This document shows positions 6,416-9,012 of a DNA stretch of 9,012 bases, piece by piece. Each line of letters begins with the position of its first letter. The stretch's first letter is position 1. The position numbers were made by a program, and so were the translations under genes. This stretch comes from Actinomycetes bacterium (GTDB taxonomy: Bacteria; Actinomycetota; Acidimicrobiia; Acidimicrobiales; Microtrichaceae): contig JAFAFZ010000588.1 of assembly GCA_023423215.1 (NCBI GenBank), positions 1 to 9,012 of the forward strand, written 5' to 3'. The notes under the pieces were generated by a model. The model made no database searches, was not told where the DNA came from, and saw only the letters and a program-made list of their open reading frames with translations.

Positions 6416-7791
6416 TCACGCAGGACGAGCGGGGGGAGCTCGACGACCGCTCCGCTGCGGGCGGACTCCATCGCGGCGAACGCGATGCGGTGGCTCTCGA
6501 CGCTGTCCCGGGCGGACACCGACGGCTGCCCGCCGTGCTCGATCGCCCGGAGGAAGTCCCGGAACAGCGGGCGCTCGCCCCCGCCGTGGCCGTCGTAGGC
6601 GGTCGGGACCTTCACGTCGCGGACCCGCCCGCTGCGGTGGTCCGCCACCTTGAGCCAACCGTCGAGGGCATGGAGCTCCCCCCACGCCGAGCCCAGCGTC
6701 CCGTCGACGCGCACGGTGCGCATCGTGCGGTGGGAGTTGGACTGCAGCGTGAAGCTGGCGAGCACGTCGTTGGCGAAGCGGATCGACACGGTCTGCGCCG
6801 AGGGCTGGTCGTTGTCCCCGACCTTGTAGACGCAACGTCCCCAGCGGGTGGTGCGCAGCGCCCGGTCGAGCCCCTCGGGGGTGTGGTCGTCGGTGACCGC
6901 CGCAACGGGCCACCGCCACCACTCGAGGCGGCGCTTCGCGGCGTCGGGCAGGTCCGAGGCCATCAGCCGTGGTCGAGCGCGGCGCAGTCCCCTTGCGGCG
7001 AGGCCCAGGCCGACGGGCCGCTCGGCCATCGCCAGGTCCGACAGCAGCGGCGTCAGGTCGCGGTAGGTCGCGACGGCGTCGTAGGGGCAGGTCGAGGAGT
7101 GCGGACACCCTTCGATGCAGTGCTCGGGTGCGCCCTCGGGCGCGTTGGCCGCGGTCAGCTCGGTCGGGCGCAGGTACGACGAGACCGACGTCGCCGGCGC
7201 ACCGGCCAACCACGCGATCAGGTCGAGGTCGTGGCACGACTTCTGGAGCAGCCACGGCACCACGCTGCGGCGGGTGTGACCGCGTGCGTAGGAGTGCGCG
7301 TAGTGCCAGTACGCCACGTTCTCCGCCTGCTGGATCGACACGACGTCCCCCAGTTCGCCGTCGCGGACCAGGCGGTGCAACGCCGAGAAGAGGTGCGAGT
7401 ACCGGTACACGTGACAGATCGCCACGATCCTTCCGGCGTCGGCGGCGGCCTCGACGATGCGCACCGAGTCGTCCAGGTCCAGTGCCATCGGCTTCTCGAG
7501 CAGCACGTGGTAGCCGGCGTCCAGCGCGGCGAGCGTCGGCTCCACGTGGTGCGTGTCGCCCGTCGCGACGATCGCGTAGTCCGCGACGCGAGGCCGCTCG
7601 AAGAGCTCCTGCCACCCGGGCAGGCACTGGTCCCGACCGAGCGAGTAGCGCTGCGCGAAGCGCTGTCGCCGTCCCTCGTCGGGGTCCGCGACGCCGACGA
7701 TCCGACCGAGGTCCGGCTCGGCGAGCAACAGCGTCGCGTAGGCGTCGTAGCCCCGGTCGCCCGCTCCCACCACCACACCCGTCGTCGGCAT
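6416..7791 (-). CDS. Gfo/Idh/MocA-family oxidoreductase with an apparent frameshift at its 3' end
   Basis: An NAD(P)-dependent dehydrogenase of the sugar/inositol type. Seen: Rossmann GVVVGAGDRG (5-14), acidic D36, EKP (99-101), CHVYRY (126-131), ENVAYWHYAHSYARG (157-171) and the catalytic-site block KSCHDLD with K184, H187 and D190. A three-Cys segment follows (C225, C229, C235-PYDA), typical of one subfamily. The end FRDFLRAIEHGG...VVEL (451-452) matches where that subfamily stops. As written, however, the frame has no stop there and stays open to 5047, inside the next gene. One more C in the six-C run at 6431-6436 would give the tail PPARPA and the TGA at 6416-6418, for 458 aa; that end is reported here. 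It could be a sequencing error or a true mutation. The ATG at 7791 has no clear Shine-Dalgarno site. The substrate is unknown, probably a sugar or sugar acid. The gene precedes the Tat lipoprotein gene and diverges from the flavin oxidoreductase. Confidence 0.85.
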
Positions 7792-7852
7792 CGCACCATC
7801 ATGCACCGCCAGGTCGGGCCATGATCCCGCCTCCGTGCCACCATGGCCGGCG
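7792..7852. promoter_or_regulatory. Divergent promoter region with mirrored CATGAT boxes
   Basis: This 61-bp gap separates two divergent starts, so it must serve both unless longer transcripts exist. ATCATG (7798-7803) and CATGAT (7820-7825) are an inverted pair 16 bp apart. Read outward, each is a CATGAT hexamer one base from the -10 consensus TATGAT. The left one stands 6 nt before the oxidoreductase ATG. The right one stands 9 nt before an in-frame GTG at 7835 and 27 nt before the ATG at 7853. They could be paired -10 boxes or one operator; -35 elements are not evident. Confidence 0.35.
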
Positions 7853-9012
7853 ATGAGCGGACCCTTCTCCCAGCTGCGACGGCTCGAGGACGCCCCGGCG
7901 CTCCGGGCGCGGTTGGACGAACTGGGCGTGGACCTGCCGGTCGCCGACGCCGTGCGCGCCGACGGCCCGCTGGCCGCACCGCTCGACCATCCCGGAGCAC
8001 GCCTGGCGAACCGCTTCGCCGTCCTGCCGATGGAGGGCTGGGACGGCACGGTGGACGGACGACCCACGGACCTGGTGCGGCGGCGCTGGTCGCGCTTCGG
8101 CGCCTCGGGCGCCGGGCTCGTCTGGGGCGGTGAGGCGGTGGCCGTCGACCCGGCGGGCCGGGCCAACCCGCACCAGCTCACGATCGGCGACCACAGCGAG
8201 CAGGACCTGGGCGAGCTGCGTGGGGTGCTGTGCGACGCGCATCGCCTCGCGACCGCAGGTGCGCAGCCGCCGGTGATCGGTCTGCAGCTGACGCACTCCG
8301 GTCGGTGGTCCCGACCCGAGGGCCGCCCGGCGCCGCGCATCGCCGCACGTCGCCCGCTGCTGGACGGGCGCGTGGACGCACACGACGCCCACCTGCTCAC
8401 CGACGCCGAGCTGGACGGCCTGGTCGAGCGCTTCGTGGATGCCGCGGTCGTCGCGCGGGCGGCAGGGTTCGACTTCGTGGACGTCAAGCACTGCCACGGG
8501 TACCTGCTGCACGAGGTGCTCGGTGCCGTCGACCGACCCGGTCCCTACGGTGGATCGCTCGACGGCCGCACCACCTTCCTGCGCCGGGTGGTCGAGGGTA
8601 TCCGCCGCGACGCACCCGGTCTGGACGTCGGCGTGCGCCTCTCGGTGTTCGACGTCGTGCCCCACCACGCCGGACCGGACGGCGTCGGCGTCCCGTCCGC
8701 GGAGGGCCCGTACCCCTACGCGTTCGGCGGCGACGGCACGGGCCTCGGCATCGACCTGACCGAGACCCACAGGTTCTGCCGCACGATGGTCGACCTCGGC
8801 GTTCGGCTGCTCTGCGTCACCGCGGGCAGTCCCTACTACTGCCCACACGTCCAGCGCCCCGCCTACTTCCCGCCCTCGGACGGCTACCAGCCCCCGAACG
8901 ACCCGCTGGTCGACGTCGCCCGGCTCCAGGTCGCGACCCGCGAGCTCACCGTGGCGCACCCCGAGCTGCTGGTGGTGGGCTCGGGCCTCACGTACCTGCA
9001 GGACCACCTTCC
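7853..9012 (+). CDS. Old Yellow Enzyme-family NADH:flavin oxidoreductase, partial (3' end beyond window)
   Basis: The frame is open from 7853 to the window edge, giving 386 codons without a stop. It encodes an FMN-dependent TIM-barrel reductase. Seen: NRFAVLPMEGWDG (53-65), the FMN-contacting GAGLVWGGEA (86-95), QLTHSGRWSRP (145-155), FVDVKHCHGYLLHEVL (208-223), YGGSLDGR (232-239) and a late LLVVGSGLTYL strand. DVKxCH instead of the usual EIHxAH is typical of a distinct subfamily found in Planctomycetes and Actinobacteria, as I recall it. Its members end in an iron-sulfur Cys motif that would lie past the edge here. The substrate is unknown; reduction of an activated C=C bond or a related redox step on a sugar- or plant-derived compound is possible. 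The ATG at 7853 is chosen, but an in-frame GTG at 7835 (adding VPPWPA) is possible, as neither has a Shine-Dalgarno site. Confidence 0.88.
   Translation, partial: MSGPFSQLRRLEDAPALRARLDELGVDLPVADAVRADGPLAAPLDHPGARLANRFAVLPMEGWDGTVDGRPTDLVRRRWSRFGASGAGLVWGGEAVAVDPAGRANPHQLTIGDHSEQDLGELRGVLCDAHRLATAGAQPPVIGLQLTHSGRWSRPEGRPAPRIAARRPLLDGRVDAHDAHLLTDAELDGLVERFVDAAVVARAAGFDFVDVKHCHGYLLHEVLGAVDRPGPYGGSLDGRTTFLRRVVEGIRRDAPGLDVGVRLSVFDVVPHHAGPDGVGVPSAEGPYPYAFGGDGTGLGIDLTETHRFCRTMVDLGVRLLCVTAGSPYYCPHVQRPAYFPPSDGYQPPNDPLVDVARLQVATRELTVAHPELLVVGSGLTYLQDHL

Noticed and set aside
6303..6419. In-frame upstream GTG start of the lipoprotein gene
   Set aside because: It adds 39 residues before the Tat signal, which would bury the signal inside the protein, while a good ribosome-binding site precedes the ATG at 6302.
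4104..7791. Natural fusion of oxidoreductase and lipoprotein
   Set aside because: It would need one C fewer at 6431-6436 and would place a Tat signal and lipobox in mid-protein, so a cytosolic enzyme fused this way makes no sense.
5047..8487. A 1146-codon open frame on the minus strand
   Set aside because: Only 7791 down to about 6430 matches a protein family. The part above 7791 is antisense to the flavin oxidoreductase, and the part below 6416 is an out-of-frame shadow of the lipoprotein gene with Arg/Gly/Ala-rich low-complexity translation.

Overview
The window is very GC-rich (roughly 70% by eye). It has densely packed genes with G/C-ending codons, several starts without a Shine-Dalgarno site but with a TANNNT box 6-7 nt upstream, and proteins of actinobacterial flavour. 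A soil or aquatic actinobacterium, possibly of the Acidimicrobiia, is the best guess; no rRNA or other marker settles this.

Layout. Positions 83-862 (minus) hold a short-chain dehydrogenase. Its start is preceded by a near-perfect TetR-type palindrome that abuts a leaderless-type -10 box. Diverging from it at 982-1434 (plus) is a small four-helix membrane protein, followed on the same strand by a GH29 alpha-L-fucosidase (1554-3020). A six-helix potassium-channel gene (3097-4002, minus) converges on the fucosidase gene, with a long imperfect hairpin between the two ends. Further on, two minus-strand genes run in series: a Gfo/Idh/MocA-family oxidoreductase (7791 to about 6416), then a Tat-exported lipoprotein with a predicted helical-toroid plus beta-sandwich build (6302-4104). 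Diverging from the oxidoreductase gene at 7853 is an Old Yellow Enzyme-type flavin oxidoreductase that runs off the right edge.

How they may work together. The fucosidase, the NAD(P)-dependent sugar-type oxidoreductase, the exported lipoprotein resembling polysaccharide lyases or hydrolases, and the flavin oxidoreductase would suit a locus that breaks down a deoxysugar-containing glycan or glycoside. No sugar transporter, dedicated regulator gene or kinase is in view, so this is inference. The channel and the SDR look unrelated to it.

Most notable observation: the oxidoreductase frame has no stop codon where its family ends. It stays open to 5047, deep inside the next gene. One extra base in a six-C run at 6431-6436 would put it in frame with a TGA at 6416-6418. 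This points to a single-base deletion, either a sequencing error or a real mutation. No tRNA, rRNA, CRISPR array, insertion sequence or phage feature was seen, and apart from this one case the genes look intact. No gene-free stretch exceeds 300 bases.
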